NCBI RefSeq assembly: GCF_000426465.1 | Contig: NZ_AUFK01000014.1 | Location: forward strand, 62,001 to 126,000 | Length of the DNA stretch: 64,000 nucleotides | Source of the DNA: Epilithonimonas caeni DSM 17710 | GTDB lineage: Bacteria > Bacteroidota > Bacteroidia > Flavobacteriales > Weeksellaceae | Direction: 5' to 3' | Part shown: in pieces, positions 27,871-36,709 of the stretch | How positions within the stretch are numbered: the first letter of the stretch is position 1 | Layout of the letters: each line of letters starts with the position of its first letter | Translations under genes and position numbers: made by a program | The notes under the pieces: model-generated | Seen by the model: the letters and a program-made list of their open reading frames with translations, nothing else | Told to the model about the DNA's origin: nothing | Databases searched by the model: none

Positions 27871-28571
27871 ATTGCATAATTGTAGATGATGAGGAACTAG
27901 CACATCACGTGATTGAAGAATATATCTCAAGAATCCCTTTTATTAATCTTGTAGCGAATTGTTATGACATCCAGGAAACGATTCAGGTTTTGAAAAACAA
28001 TACGGTCGATCTGATCTTTCTGGACATCAATCTTCCGAATATCTCCGGAATCGAGTTCCTGAAAAGCTACAACAAACTCCCGAATGTCATTATTACAACG
28101 GCTTATGATAACTGTGCCATCCAAGGATTTGAAATGGATGTTATCGACTATCTGTTAAAACCTTTTTCCTTTGAACGTTTCCTGAAAGCTGCTTACAAAA
28201 GTTTTGACCTTTATAATAATATCAAGATCCTTCAGGAAAATGATAACGTGATGAAAAATGCTTTCATCTTTGTCCGTTCAAACAATGAGGATGTCAAATT
28301 GAATCTTAATGAGATCATTAGGATCAATGCTTTGAAAGATTATATCGTGATCTACACCAACACGAGAAAACTGATCGTGCATCAAACCATGAAATCTATT
28401 ATGGAGAAAATCAATTTTGAAAATTTCATTAGAGTTCACAATTCGCATATTATCTCTCTTCAGCATCTTCAAAGTGTCGGAAAAAACAGCCTGATGATCG
28501 GCGATGAAAGAATCCCCGTCAGTGAAAAATATAAAACTTATCTCTCTGGAATTGTTGATAGATACAAATAA
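27867..28571 (+). CDS. LytTR-family response regulator
   Basis: The 234-residue protein has a receiver domain (residues 1-120; phosphoacceptor Asp53 in L-D-I-N-L-P, Lys near 102 in L-L-K-P-F) followed by a LytTR DNA-binding domain (about 135-232; F-I-R-V-H-N-S-H, I-P-V-S-E-K-Y). It is the partner of the upstream kinase, and the reading frames overlap by four bases. It presumably controls expression of membrane or surface genes nearby, but no binding repeats were found in the window. Confidence 0.92.
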   Translation: MNCIIVDDEELAHHVIEEYISRIPFINLVANCYDIQETIQVLKNNTVDLIFLDINLPNISGIEFLKSYNKLPNVIITTAYDNCAIQGFEMDVIDYLLKPFSFERFLKAAYKSFDLYNNIKILQENDNVMKNAFIFVRSNNEDVKLNLNEIIRINALKDYIVIYTNTRKLIVHQTMKSIMEKINFENFIRVHNSHIISLQHLQSVGKNSLMIGDERIPVSEKYKTYLSGIVDRYK

Positions 28572-28574
28572 AAT

Positions 28575-28610
28575 TTAATTTAATAATATCGATTTTTATT
28601 ATTAAATTAA
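28575..28610 (+). terminator. AT-rich hairpin after response regulator
   Basis: A perfect 14-bp inverted repeat (TTAATTTAATAATA / TATTATTAAATTAA) lies just after the stop codon. It has no GC core, so it may be a weak terminator or an mRNA end stabiliser. Confidence 0.5.
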
Positions 28611-28613
28611 TAA

Positions 28614-28835
<222 letters not shown>

Positions 28836-28876
28836 GTAGAACCGGATGATGAAGTTTCTATCTTCTATATTGAATC

Positions 28877-28903
28877 ACCAACTGGTAATCAGTTGGTTTT
28901 TTG
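28877..28903 (+). terminator. Rho-independent terminator
   Basis: Stem ACCAACTG / CAGTTGGT with loop GTAAT and a following T run, about 40 bp after the small membrane-protein gene. Confidence 0.85.
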
Positions 28904-28968
28904 TTTTAAAAAGAATTCTGTAATCAAAATATAAATTTTATCTTCACGCTCTAAAATTTTTAATCCAC

Positions 28969-29676
28969 ATGAGTGTTCACATAAGCGCAAAAAAAGGAGA
29001 AATTGCAAAAACGGTTTTGATGCCGGGCGACCCATTGAGAGCCAAATATATTGCCGATAATTTTTTAACCGATGTTACATTGGTCAGCCAAACCAGAAAC
29101 ATTTTCTATTATACAGGAAAGTATAAAGGAAAAGAGATCACAGTTGGTGCCAGCGGAATGGGATTCCCAAGCATCGGGATCTATTCTTACGAATTATTTA
29201 CAGAGTATGAAGTTGATACCATTATCAGAATCGGGACTTGTGGTGCTTATTCCACAGATCTGAAATTATTCGATATTCTGAATGTAGAAAAAGCAGCGAG
29301 TGAAAGTACTTACGCAAAATTTGCCTGGGGAATTGAAGAAGACATTATTTCTAACCAAGGAACTGCTTTTGATAAAATCAATGAAACTGCAAAAGAATTA
29401 GGTCTTGATGCAAAAGCAACCAACATCCATTCCAGCGATATCTTTTACAGAAAGGACCCTGCAGTCCCGGAAATTGCCGTAAGATACAATTGTCCGGCGG
29501 TAGAGATGGAAGCCTTTGCCTTATTTGCCAATGCACAACATCTTGGTAAAAATGCGGCCACCATTCTGACAGTTTCGGATATCATCCCAACCCACGAGTT
29601 TATATCTGCCGGCCAAAGAGAACAAGCACTTAGAACCATGATGGAACTATCATTGGAAACAGCTTTGAAGTTTTAA
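28969..29676 (+). CDS. deoD: Purine-nucleoside phosphorylase DeoD
   Basis: The 235-residue enzyme phosphorolyses purine (deoxy)ribonucleosides to base plus sugar-1-phosphate for purine salvage in the cytoplasm. Family marks: M-P-G-D-P-L-R-A-K at about 19-27 (phosphate site), G-A-S-G-M-G-F-P-S at about 63-71, I-R-I-G-T-C-G-A at about 85-92, V-E-M-E-A-F-A at about 179-185 and the catalytic V-S-D region near 204. The length is that of the hexameric bacterial type (about 235-240). It is a single gene with its own terminators on both sides. Confidence 0.97.
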   Translation: MSVHISAKKGEIAKTVLMPGDPLRAKYIADNFLTDVTLVSQTRNIFYYTGKYKGKEITVGASGMGFPSIGIYSYELFTEYEVDTIIRIGTCGAYSTDLKLFDILNVEKAASESTYAKFAWGIEEDIISNQGTAFDKINETAKELGLDAKATNIHSSDIFYRKDPAVPEIAVRYNCPAVEMEAFALFANAQHLGKNAATILTVSDIIPTHEFISAGQREQALRTMMELSLETALKF

Positions 29677-29693
29677 AATCTTTTAACTAAAAT

Positions 29694-29727
29694 AAAAAAA
29701 ATGCTTCTGAATTCAGAAGCATTTTTA
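29694..29727. terminator. Bidirectional terminator
   Basis: A perfect palindrome ATGCTTCTGAATTCAGAAGCAT flanked by A and T runs lies between the convergent deoD and metalloprotease genes. Confidence 0.9.
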
Positions 29728-29748
29728 TTGTTATAATTATTTGGTTAA

Positions 29749-32301
29749 TTATTTCTTGATCACTTTCACAGAGTTGCTTTCTGTATCAGAATTAACTTTC
29801 AAGATATAAGTTCCATTGACCAATTGACTCATATCCAGTGAAGCATTTTTGGTATTACCTACATTGAATCTTTGGATCAATTGTCCTGCAACATTATAAA
29901 CTTCCACATTTTTCAGGATGGAGTTATTCTTATTCTGAATCGATACGAATCCTGAGGTTGGATTTGGGAATACGGTAATTCCGTTTTGTTTCTGAACATC
30001 CTCAACTGCCAACGTGCTGCAGTTGTAAACATAGATCTCATCCAGATACCAGCCTTCGATGCCATTACATCCATCCGTTCCCAATTCAAACCTGAATTTG
30101 ATATTAGAACCTGATGTGACCCCGATCTTGGAAAGATCGATCACGCTTTGTCCCCAGCTTCCGCCAAGGGAGCCGCCATCTGTTCCTGTGAATGCCCTTT
30201 GACCTTTTAGTGGGTTATCATTCTGACTGGTTCCATCCAGAGTGCTGTTATAACCATTATAAGTAAATGCTGTTACAGGTAATAGTGTCCATGAGCCGCC
30301 ATTTAAGCTATACTTGATGTTACCTCCATCCCAAGTTGATTCTGTAGCGACATAATGATTGAAAGCCATTTCATATTTTCCTTCTGAGAAAGTTGGAATT
30401 GTAATGGTCGGGCTTTCCAAACGCAGGATTCCGTTTTGAAGGTTGCTTGCACAATCTCCATTGATAGGATCTACCGCGAAAATCGCCTTTCCGGCTCTTG
30501 ATTTTGGCAAGCCATCTTTTATCGTCCAATCTCTGGCCTCCCAGGTTGATGGTTTTGTAGGAACATTAGACACCGTCCAATTTCCTAGACCATTTTCCCA
30601 ATCTTCTTTGAATAATGGATTGGAAGTTGCACTTGAGCAAAGCGTTGGTGCATTTTGTGCTAGCAAAGGTGTATAATTACATTGTGTCGCCGGAGATGAT
30701 CTTAACTGCACTGATAGAATCCCGTTCTTAACATTTTGTACATCAGCAGCTGTAAAGGCTTGTCCCGTTAAACCTGCCGGGGTTGTGCTTGTAGACAACC
30801 CTTGAAGGTTGATCCCTACAAGATCATTGGCTGCTGCTTCCAAGGCATCAGCAAAATTGGCAAAATCACTGGTCGCCGTCAAATAGTTCTTCTGTGCTCT
30901 CCACCAAAGATGGGCAGCTTTCACAAAGCCTATTCCTGTTATTGTATAACCATTGTAAGTTCCGCCATCTACAAGCAGTGCGTATAAATGGTTGGTAGGT
31001 CCGGAGTTAGTATGCACCCCGCCGCTATCGGCAGTTCCGCAATAATAATAGTTAGGGTCCAAAACCCTTGCAGGATCACCATTGCAATTCGGATTCCACA
31101 TATCCCGGATAGCCCCTCCAAAAGCAGTAGCATCCTCACCCATTTTCCAGCGGAGCGAACCAGAGCAGGAAGCGGTGGTCCTTACACTAAGATTCTCGCC
31201 TTCATCCATATAATTATTGATCAGGTCGATCGTTTCTCCCCAAACATCGGAATAAGATTCGTTAAGCGCTCCTGATTGGTATTGGTAAATCAGCCCACTT
31301 GTATATTCGGTATAGGCGTGTCCCCACTCGTGCGCAATGACATCGTCTGTTGCCGTCCCGTCACAATATCCTGCATATGTTCCATTCCATCTCGCATTTG
31401 GGCAAGAGATGGTCGGGTCATTGTTCACAGTGATCATTGTATGATCAGCTGCATCATAGGAAACGTATCCGAATGCATTTTTAAAGAAATTATAAACATG
31501 CTCGGACGTTACGGCTTCATGTTGTTGCCAGACTGTAAGTGTTCCGGGAAAAGCATCACCTTCTTTCCATTTCAGGTTGGAAGCATTGGTATTGGTTTCA
31601 TACACTCTTCTGTCGATAGGATGTATCCCCGTGAACTGCTCCACCAGCTCTCCCGTATGGGCATTGATAAAAAGAAATTCCCTGACATCATTTTTATTGG
31701 TAACTTCTACCTCATAGGCCAAATACGGCACAACAGATCCTCCTTGAACCAAATTCTTGGGGAAGATCAGAAGATTATTTTTTCCAATCTCCAAGGGAAC
31801 ATTACTGCTCGTAAGATTCTGTTTCGCAACAAGACCTTTCGCAATAGCTGCCGCTTCTGTAGAAGAAATATCAGGCGTAGCACTGACTTTTATATTAGAG
31901 ATCGCATTTCCGTTGATGGATGTCAATTCTTCCTTTCCATTGAAATGGAACTTCAAAACCCCATCATAAACAGGAACACCTTGATGTTGTTGCATATAAA
32001 CCACATTCTTCAGTCCGTAATTATCTGTGGTTTCCTCTACAAATACCAGGTCGTTTACAGATTTCAGATTAAAGGCTTTGAAGTTTTCTGCCAAAAATTC
32101 GGCAACTTTTGCTTTTGCTCCGGTAGATTTTAATTGAAGTGCATTAGAATTTCCAAAAAGGATGAAATTAGGATTGGAAGTGCTGTTACTTATTGTAACA
32201 TTGGCATTGGTTCGTTTTTTAAGGTTAGTCAGCTCTTTTGATTCTTGGGCAAAACCAAAAGTAGAAGCTAACGCTACGGCTAGGAATAGAGTTTTCTTCA
32301 T
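29749..32301 (-). CDS. M4-family (thermolysin-like) metalloprotease with T9SS tail
   Basis: The 850-residue secreted zinc peptidase has a signal peptide ending F-G-F-A-Q and an FTP/PepSY-type propeptide (about 60-220). The M4 catalytic domain has H-E-W-G-H at residues 324-328 and the third ligand Glu348 in N-E-S-Y-S-D. A later region with C-N-G… repeats (about 560-765) looks like a MAM/jelly-roll-type adhesion domain. The last ~75 residues are a T9SS type A sorting domain (V-F-P-N-P-T-S-G-F start, Y-I-L-K-V near the end). It is probably exported through the type IX system for extracellular protein degradation, and is transcribed alone from the promoter at about 32321-32354. Confidence 0.93.
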   Translation of the reverse strand: MKKTLFLAVALASTFGFAQESKELTNLKKRTNANVTISNSTSNPNFILFGNSNALQLKSTGAKAKVAEFLAENFKAFNLKSVNDLVFVEETTDNYGLKNVVYMQQHQGVPVYDGVLKFHFNGKEELTSINGNAISNIKVSATPDISSTEAAAIAKGLVAKQNLTSSNVPLEIGKNNLLIFPKNLVQGGSVVPYLAYEVEVTNKNDVREFLFINAHTGELVEQFTGIHPIDRRVYETNTNASNLKWKEGDAFPGTLTVWQQHEAVTSEHVYNFFKNAFGYVSYDAADHTMITVNNDPTISCPNARWNGTYAGYCDGTATDDVIAHEWGHAYTEYTSGLIYQYQSGALNESYSDVWGETIDLINNYMDEGENLSVRTTASCSGSLRWKMGEDATAFGGAIRDMWNPNCNGDPARVLDPNYYYCGTADSGGVHTNSGPTNHLYALLVDGGTYNGYTITGIGFVKAAHLWWRAQKNYLTATSDFANFADALEAAANDLVGINLQGLSTSTTPAGLTGQAFTAADVQNVKNGILSVQLRSSPATQCNYTPLLAQNAPTLCSSATSNPLFKEDWENGLGNWTVSNVPTKPSTWEARDWTIKDGLPKSRAGKAIFAVDPINGDCASNLQNGILRLESPTITIPTFSEGKYEMAFNHYVATESTWDGGNIKYSLNGGSWTLLPVTAFTYNGYNSTLDGTSQNDNPLKGQRAFTGTDGGSLGGSWGQSVIDLSKIGVTSGSNIKFRFELGTDGCNGIEGWYLDEIYVYNCSTLAVEDVQKQNGITVFPNPTSGFVSIQNKNNSILKNVEVYNVAGQLIQRFNVGNTKNASLDMSQLVNGTYILKVNSDTESNSVKVIKK

Positions 32302-32320
32302 TTTTAAATTTAATTGAAAA

Positions 32321-32354
32321 CAAATATAGCTATTATTCTATGCATTCTGCTCAA
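32321..32354 (-). promoter_or_regulatory. Bacteroidota-type promoter of the M4 protease
   Basis: On the minus strand TATATTTG (32328-32321) fits the -7 TAnnTTTG box, and TTGA at 32354-32351 lies 22 bp upstream as a weak -33. It is placed about 20 bp before the start codon. Confidence 0.55.
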
Positions 32355-32381
32355 TAAAACTTAAAGAAAAATAAGAAATAT

Positions 32382-33758
32382 CTAAAAACTCAGTCCTAAA
32401 ACGTTCATTTGTAATTGTGCCTTGGTATCGATAACTACAGTGATATATTTTTCCGATAATAGGAATTGTGCCGGTTTCAGATCAATGACATTGCCTTGCA
32501 ATCTGATCCCTTTCACGTATTCTTTATTGAAATTTTCCATCATACTTTTCCTGGAAGAATTCTCGATGTCCAAAAGCGGGATCCCATAATCTTTCTCTAT
32601 CATCCTTCTGATCTTGCCCTCGAACAAAACAGTCAATGCTTTTTGAAAGAAATTTTTGGTCTTAAGATTGAAATCTGTAACATTCAGCTTTATCTTATGT
32701 TCTTCCGCGCTGTAGAAAGGTTTGCCTTTGATGAAAGCCGTTCCGTTCACTTCACCTGTTGTATGTGCTTCTATCACGATATTTTCCTTTTCCTGATAGA
32801 CAGAAATATCCGTGACCTTTACCTTTTTATTTTCACCACTCATCGCAAATTCTTTATCCTGGAATTGTTGCTTTGCAATCTTTGTCGCTTCATAGAAACT
32901 GATATTCGCTGTTGTTTGCAGGTTGAAGATGTTAGGAAGGTCAGGTTTTAAGAGAAAATTCGGAATCGAACTCACATCTTTGGTAGCTAAAGGAATCTGT
33001 CCTACGTAAGTCTCAGAATACATATCAATTCCAATTGTTGTTTTGATCTTATCCTGAAAAACCTGAAGCGGTGACATAAAAGTGCTTTGAGGAGAGATCT
33101 TGAGCCAGGTGTTATATTCTTCCGAAACATTGATAGGTTTTGAGAACTGATTCCAGGCCATCACCAGGTAAGGCTGCAAATTGAATTTAGATTTGATCTG
33201 ATCATCAATAATCGTTGTGAACTTGGACTGCTGTTCTTTCAAAGTAGATTCTATAAAAGAGGCGATCGGGATCTTTACTTTGCCATAATCCAAAACAGGT
33301 TTTTGTGTCCAGACAAATCCTGCCGTCGTCGTTTTTGTGTCCAACTTCCAATCTGATGTAGCAGTTATACTTGTGATGAAATTCATGATCAGATTAAAGT
33401 TGGTATCCTTGTAAAGATAATATCCCAAAGTTCCATAGCCTTTTTCTGCCCAGATCTTCAGAGGCACAGATATCATCAATCTATTTCCTGTCAGTGCTTT
33501 TATCGCAATATTTCCCTGCTTCTCTACTTTCACCTTGAACTGGTCGTTATTATTATCGGTATAAGACTGATCTTCATACAAAACACCTTTCACAGATTGG
33601 TTAATCAAACTATTGATCTCCGAGATCGGCAGCGAAACAGGAAGTGTGATACTGGATTTGATCTTTGGTAAAGTATAAACAGGACTTTCTGCCTGGGAAA
33701 AAACAATGAAGCTGACCAGTAAAAAATATATCGAGTTAATCTTTCTAAATGAAATCAT
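32382..33758 (-). CDS. DUF4403 family exported protein
   Basis: About 458 residues from the ATG at 33758. That start gives a clean signal peptide (M-I-S-F-R-K-I-N-S-I-Y-F-L-L-V-S-F) and avoids a 30-residue upstream extension of poor character. The body matches DUF4403: alternating hydrophobic strands, I-T-L-P-V-S-L-P-I-S near the start, W-T-Q-K-P near 160, and a Phe/Leu-rich repeat at the end, suggesting a lipid-binding tubular fold. Its role is not established; relatives are periplasmic or outer-membrane associated. A CAAAATTA (TAATTTTG on the minus strand) at 33783-33790 could be its -7 box. Confidence 0.75.
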   Translation of the reverse strand: MISFRKINSIYFLLVSFIVFSQAESPVYTLPKIKSSITLPVSLPISEINSLINQSVKGVLYEDQSYTDNNNDQFKVKVEKQGNIAIKALTGNRLMISVPLKIWAEKGYGTLGYYLYKDTNFNLIMNFITSITATSDWKLDTKTTTAGFVWTQKPVLDYGKVKIPIASFIESTLKEQQSKFTTIIDDQIKSKFNLQPYLVMAWNQFSKPINVSEEYNTWLKISPQSTFMSPLQVFQDKIKTTIGIDMYSETYVGQIPLATKDVSSIPNFLLKPDLPNIFNLQTTANISFYEATKIAKQQFQDKEFAMSGENKKVKVTDISVYQEKENIVIEAHTTGEVNGTAFIKGKPFYSAEEHKIKLNVTDFNLKTKNFFQKALTVLFEGKIRRMIEKDYGIPLLDIENSSRKSMMENFNKEYVKGIRLQGNVIDLKPAQFLLSEKYITVVIDTKAQLQMNVLGLSF

Positions 33759-33874
33759 AGGTATTTTAATAAAATCTGAAAGCAAAATTAATGGTTTTAT
33801 TGATACACTGTCACTAACTCTGATACACCTATTATGATTCCCAATCATTTAGGATATATTTTTTCTGTAAAAAT

Positions 33875-33908
33875 AAACGAGAGCAGGTAATTCCTGCTCT
33901 CGTTTTTA
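33875..33908 (+). terminator. Strong hairpin terminator
   Basis: A perfect 13-bp stem AAACGAGAGCAGG / CCTGCTCTCGTTT with loop TAATT and a T-rich tail. No plus-strand gene ends here, so it may insulate the plus-strand toxin locus or end an unseen transcript. Confidence 0.75.
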
Positions 33909-34198
33909 AATTTTCTAATTTCTATTTTTTCTGATTTTCAATAGATTAATATATAAATCATATCCATCATTAAGTTTGGAAAATGACCTCATAAATCCTG
34001 TTAAAAATCTATTACACATGTCTCTTTTAACTGCTAACATTATTTTTTTTAAAAATGTTTCACTATTTAGTGACAAATTAATAATTTTTTTATATTTGTA
34101 TTGCAAGGGGAAGTTGAATAACTGAATTTATAACGTTTACAGTAGAGAAATACAGGCCAGAATCCTTTCTTCCCCTTTTTTTAAAAAAACTACAATTG
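33909..34198. promoter_or_regulatory. Upstream region of the toxin locus with TATATTTG box
   Basis: No gene is seen (a 63-codon minus frame lacks any support). TATATTTG at 34091-34098 fits the -7 consensus for plus-strand transcription; no clear -33 box was found. It would leave an untranslated leader of about 90 bases before the TPR gene. Confidence 0.4.
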
Positions 34199-35548
34199 AT
34201 GATCTCTCGAAAAAAATTCCTCCATTTAGCTGGGTTGGGGATTGTTTCCAGCTTAGTTCCCAATTTTCTTTTGGCAAGATTTGTTGAGTCGTCTTCGGCA
34301 GATAATGATATTCCCACATTGCTTAAGACTGCGAGAAGACTTCGTAAACAAGGAAGGCTCAATGCCGCAAAAAATAAGTATGAGCAGGTATTAGCATTAG
34401 ATGCTTCTGAAATTCGTGCTTACAATGGTATCAGAAAGATACTTTTGTCAAAAAAGCATAAAGAATTGGAGGTCATCCAACTGTATCAACAAGCCTCGGC
34501 TAATATTCCAACGAACTTACGAATTAAAAGACGGCTGTATAGTCAATATACAAAAGCCGCTTTAGGCAATAAAAAGATAACAGGGCAATTAAACATTCCG
34601 GGCGGTAGAATTCTTACATATGTAAAAGAACGTTATGAAGAATTACTGCTGCAAAATTACCCTAATAAGAAAAATCTTGAAAAGGAACTGGCCAAGATCG
34701 ATAAGTATATTGCATTAAATGTAGATACTGTAGATACAAGAAAAAATAAGGAATTAAAAAAATATAGAAGAGAAAACCGCAATGCCCATAAGCAGCGTTT
34801 CAATCATCTAACGGCGCAAGAAACAGTTCAGGAATTAGCTGCACTTAAAGCAAAGGAACCTTCAAATGACAGGTTACCTCAGATCCGAGAGATGAGCAAG
34901 GTCAACATATCTGCCCTTCGTGCAGAGAAAGATTATAGCGGAGCACTTGATGCGGCTAGTATCTATTTAGAAACTATTGATAAAAGTGACCCATATTTCA
35001 TAAAGCAGTTTAGGGAATTATCAAAGCAACTTAATAACATTGATGACCTGGTTCGTTTTGAGAACTACAATCATACACAAAAAAAGACATTCTGGTCGGC
35101 GCTCGCCCTATTTGATGTATATTTTAAACAATCTGAAGTACTGAATTCTCCCGGATCATCAGTCATGGACTCTCTTATCCAAGAGATAAGTGCAAGATCT
35201 GAAAATCCGCAACAGAATTTTGAGACTATTACAAGACAAGTGAAATATCTTATTTTAAAGGGTGACTTTACAGCTGCCAGAACAAAACTCTTCGCACTCT
35301 GCAGGCAAAAAGCCGGCACTTCCGATGCCCACTCCATTGACAGGGTCAACCTTATCATTGCTAAATTCTATTCAAGACAAGGTTCTTCGAATGATAAAAG
35401 CCGCATCCTTGAAATTGTGAATAACCCGACAAGGTTCATAGAGAATGAGGATGAACTCACTAGGCATACAGCATTATTAAACCTGAACAGGTCCAATAAC
35501 AAACCCATCCATCTACAGCAACTCCAACAGAATATTAATAATTTATAA
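34199..35548 (+). CDS. Exported TPR-like protein
   Basis: About 449 residues; ATG at 34199 preferred over the adjacent TTG at 34196. The N-terminus M-I-S-R-K-K-F-L-H-L-A-G-L-G-I-V looks like an export signal of Tat-like style, but with Arg-Lys instead of Arg-Arg. Degenerate TPR-type helical repeats follow (A-R-R-L-R-K-Q-G-R-L-N-A-A-K-N-K-Y-E-Q at 46-64, then N-I-P-T-N-L-R). The remainder is a long alpha-helical, Lys/Gln-rich region. It probably scaffolds protein contacts in the periplasm. It is first in a plus-strand series with the lamin-tail/T9SS protein and the RHS protein, spaced 9 bp and -7 bp. Confidence 0.65.
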   Translation: MISRKKFLHLAGLGIVSSLVPNFLLARFVESSSADNDIPTLLKTARRLRKQGRLNAAKNKYEQVLALDASEIRAYNGIRKILLSKKHKELEVIQLYQQASANIPTNLRIKRRLYSQYTKAALGNKKITGQLNIPGGRILTYVKERYEELLLQNYPNKKNLEKELAKIDKYIALNVDTVDTRKNKELKKYRRENRNAHKQRFNHLTAQETVQELAALKAKEPSNDRLPQIREMSKVNISALRAEKDYSGALDAASIYLETIDKSDPYFIKQFRELSKQLNNIDDLVRFENYNHTQKKTFWSALALFDVYFKQSEVLNSPGSSVMDSLIQEISARSENPQQNFETITRQVKYLILKGDFTAARTKLFALCRQKAGTSDAHSIDRVNLIIAKFYSRQGSSNDKSRILEIVNNPTRFIENEDELTRHTALLNLNRSNNKPIHLQQLQQNINNL

Positions 35549-35557
35549 ACCTACATT

Positions 35558-36709
35558 ATGGTAAAAAATTATTTCTTGAATTTGTTTCTATTATTTTCTA
35601 TCTCCCTTTCATCACAGATCAAAATAACAGAAATCTATCATGATACACCCTACAACGAGAGAATGACCCTCTTTAATGGCTCTACACAGCAGGAAGAAAA
35701 TGCGAGAAGGCATCATTGGGGGGAGTTTATAGAAATTTACAACTATAGTGATAGGGACATAAGTCTTGAAAATTGGTATATAAAAGATCGTTGGGGTGTT
35801 TTTTGGCTACCTAGCGATAAGACCATAAAGAAAGGAGACTTTATGGTAATAGTCTATAGTGCACCAGCTGTAAACACTACGCCATTCACTGAATTATTTT
35901 CAACCACCCAGGGCAAAGACGATAAAATCATAAAGCAGAATAATATTATACTTAATAGCTATAAGGAGTCTGTTTCATTAGGATATTCTTTCGGGCGGCA
36001 GGTTCCAACAGACAAGGGAGGGTATAGCTGGAACTTACCAAAAGCATCGAATAGGGTCAAAGCTGCCTACAGTCAACCGGGAGTATGTTATACTGTAAAC
36101 TCATTCCAGTTGGTAAGTAATGGCTCTTATTCTTTGGCTTCTCCCAATCCATTAGACGCAGTTTATAAACCGCCTACAGTACATTTCGAAGATATTATGC
36201 TTAATGATTATTTGGCAAATTATGCTTATTTGGACTGGAGCGACAATGTTTTAAATTTGATTAATAACACGTGTCCTATTTCAATTCAAAAAATACAACA
36301 AATTCCTAACGGAACTTATAACAGTGGAAGTAAGTGCTTTAATTACGACTCGGCTGGCAGCAATACAGATTCTTTTGATTGTACGCCATCAAATGGAACA
36401 ACAACTCCGTCCACTGACTATACTTATGATGAACTGCAAACTATTAAAAACGGTATTAAAGTTTATCCTAATCCGGTAAATGCAGCAAATCAATACACTG
36501 TTACCATCACCTGGGATGGACCTGCGTTTAACAAGATTTATAATCTGCAGGTTTATAATGCCGGTGGAGGATATGTATTTGGATATACGCCAACAAATGG
36601 CATCAACTACACTAGTTTCTCTTTACAAAACCAGCTTCCAGGTATTTTCGTTGTTAATTTTATACTTAACACTGGTCAGGTTATATCTAAAAACATCTTA
36701 AAATGGTAA
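35558..36709 (+). CDS. Lamin-tail-domain protein with T9SS sorting tail
   Basis: The 383-residue exported protein has a signal peptide (F-L-L-F-S-I-S-L-S-S-Q). A lamin-tail domain follows (about 20-110: I-T-E-I-Y-H, then W-G-E-F-I-E-I-Y-N, I-S-L-E-N-W-Y-I-K-D) with a Gly/Ser/Thr linker. The type A T9SS sorting domain starts at V-Y-P-N-P-V (about 305) and ends K-N-I-L-K-W. It is thus carried to the cell surface. It overlaps the giant RHS gene by 7 bp, strongly suggesting co-translation; it may anchor or display the RHS protein. Confidence 0.8.
   Translation: MVKNYFLNLFLLFSISLSSQIKITEIYHDTPYNERMTLFNGSTQQEENARRHHWGEFIEIYNYSDRDISLENWYIKDRWGVFWLPSDKTIKKGDFMVIVYSAPAVNTTPFTELFSTTQGKDDKIIKQNNIILNSYKESVSLGYSFGRQVPTDKGGYSWNLPKASNRVKAAYSQPGVCYTVNSFQLVSNGSYSLASPNPLDAVYKPPTVHFEDIMLNDYLANYAYLDWSDNVLNLINNTCPISIQKIQQIPNGTYNSGSKCFNYDSAGSNTDSFDCTPSNGTTTPSTDYTYDELQTIKNGIKVYPNPVNAANQYTVTITWDGPAFNKIYNLQVYNAGGGYVFGYTPTNGINYTSFSLQNQLPGIFVVNFILNTGQVISKNILKW

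Noticed and set aside
31276-32133. 285-codon open frame on the plus strand inside the M4 protease gene
   Set aside because: It is antisense to a clear T9SS metalloprotease with an intact HExxH motif, and its translation shows no domain or signal.
33759-33848. Upstream extension of the DUF4403 gene to 33848
   Set aside because: The extra 30 residues come before a perfect signal peptide starting at 33758 and would bury it.
33915-34106. 63-codon minus-strand open frame
   Set aside because: AT-rich, Lys/Asn-biased composition, no family, no ribosome binding site; likely chance.
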